From an uncultured Bacilli bacterium (lineage in GTDB: Bacteria; Bacillota_I; Bacilli_A; RF39; UBA660), in assembly GCA_949280095.1 (NCBI GenBank), contig CASDHD010000009.1, positions 1-22,410 on the forward strand: DNA of 22,410 nt. The letters run 5' to 3'. Positions 21,638 to 22,410 of this stretch are shown here, piece after piece. The notes under the pieces were generated by a model that was not told the origin of the DNA, ran no database searches, and worked only from the letters and a program-made list of their open reading frames with translations. Every line of letters starts with the position of its first letter. Within the stretch, counting starts at the first letter, position 1. A program made the translations under genes and the position numbers.

Positions 21638-22384
21638 ATGAATTTAAGTGATAAATTGGAAATTTTAAAAACTGATCAAGATAAAGGAAATGATTTAGTA
21701 TTGAGAGAAGATACTTCTTTAGAAGAATTAGCAACAAGTATTGGTTCTACAGATGTATTAGGAGATATTAATACTATGGTTTATAATAACATAGACAATA
21801 TTGCTCAAGAAATGCGCCAAGTAGTTCATGCAATACTTTTACTTGATGCAAGTAGATCAATGCGCGGAACAGAAAGGGCAACAGAAGAAGCTATTATTAA
21901 ATTATTAGAAGAGCAAAAGAATTACAATGTGAGAATAACAACTGTATTATTTAATAGTCAATCAAAAAAAGTACATGATGATTTATTGGTAAAGAATGCC
22001 CAACCCATATCATTCTCAGCGCAAGGATATACAAGATTATATGATACGGTCATTGAAGAAATTGAGAATTTTGACAGAAAATATCCAAGCATGAATGAAA
22101 AAGTATTTTTTCTAATGGAGACAGACGGTGAAGATAATAAGAGTAAATCTGGTGCAGCCGATGAGCTTAAAATATTAATTGAAAGTCAGTTAACAAAAGG
22201 TAGAGAGTTCTTTTTACTTGCTGAAGGCATTGAGGCGATAAGATTAGCAACAAAAATAGGCGTTCCAATAAATCGTGCGCGAAACTTTAGCAAAGATACG
22301 GATGGAATAAAGCTAATTATTGATGCTGCAAATGAAGTGATTAATCAGTTAAGAATAAAGACATCTGGTGATATGTCAAGATGA
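21638..22384 (+). CDS. von Willebrand factor A domain protein
   Basis: A 248-residue cytoplasmic-looking protein without signal peptide or membrane segment. A helical N-terminus of about 60 residues precedes a VWA domain with a complete metal-ion site: HAILLLDASRSMRG (D70, S72, S74), QGYTRLYD (T132) and METDGEDN (D163). Such lone VWA proteins often act as adaptors for phage, stress (Ter-type) or ATPase partner systems, but no partner gene is in the window. An AGAGGG site and a near-consensus promoter give it its own strong transcript. It lies where glycyl-tRNA synthetase genes commonly follow recO in Bacillota, so it is probably accessory. Confidence 0.88.
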   Translation: MNLSDKLEILKTDQDKGNDLVLREDTSLEELATSIGSTDVLGDINTMVYNNIDNIAQEMRQVVHAILLLDASRSMRGTERATEEAIIKLLEEQKNYNVRITTVLFNSQSKKVHDDLLVKNAQPISFSAQGYTRLYDTVIEEIENFDRKYPSMNEKVFFLMETDGEDNKSKSGAADELKILIESQLTKGREFFLLAEGIEAIRLATKIGVPINRARNFSKDTDGIKLIIDAANEVINQLRIKTSGDMSR

Positions 22385-22410
22385 AAATAGAAAATTATTG
22401 AAATAAATTT

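Noticed and set aside
1..22410. Alternative genetic code with TGA as tryptophan, considered because of the AT-rich, Mollicutes-like composition
   Set aside because: Conserved tryptophans use TGG, and TGA ends several genes (divIB, yqeY, yqfC, vanZ) exactly at family-typical lengths.

Overview
The window is AT-rich, uses the standard bacterial code (TGA works as a stop for several genes), has strong AGGAGG-type ribosome binding sites and keeps gene orders typical of low-GC Bacillota: murG-divIB, rpsB-tsf-frr, rpsU-yqeY and yqfC-yqfD-ybeY-dgkA-era-yqzL-recO. I infer an uncultured Bacilli/Erysipelotrichia-like or Clostridia-like bacterium. YqfC and YqfD, sporulation-associated families, suggest a spore-forming ancestry. 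No tRNA, rRNA, CRISPR array or intact transposase was seen.

Layout. 1-2800 is a decaying accessory patch. It holds the end of a DUF4143-type ATPase broken by a frameshift, a 3'-end fragment of an ftsW/spoVE cell-division gene (also frameshifted), a SAM methyltransferase, and an ORF6N antirepressor-like gene with its own frameshift. 2867-6451 is a wall/division run: murG, divIB, queH, a TPR-like gene broken by a 14-bp tandem duplication, and a short STAS-like gene. 6500-10928 is the translation block rpsB-tsf-...-frr. RpsB has a C-terminal Rho_N-like extension. The usual pyrH is absent, and a GNAT acetyltransferase, a nitroreductase and a cysteine-less thioredoxin-like membrane protein lie between tsf and frr. 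11160-11870 holds rpsU and yqeY.

11869-16239 is a divergent pair: a TetR regulator and a very large MMPL/RND transporter fused to a secreted, Pip/YhgE-like repeat domain. 16252-16425 is a structured leader with a long hairpin and an intrinsic terminator. It precedes the cluster yqfC-yqfD-vanZ-ybeY-dgkA-era-yqzL-recO (16462-21058), which links envelope lipid recycling, ribosome maturation and repair. The cluster ends at a good terminator.

The most interesting stretch is 21200-21510, between recO and a von Willebrand A protein gene. It has a 22-codon hydrophobic peptide gene with a strong ribosome binding site. Facing it is a promoter plus intrinsic terminator for a predicted ~70-nt RNA on the opposite strand. 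That RNA would be complementary to the peptide gene's ribosome binding site through an imperfect direct repeat. The layout resembles convergent type I toxin-antitoxin loci (Fst/RNAI-RNAII), but the peptide is not one I recognise, so I present it as a candidate undescribed system.
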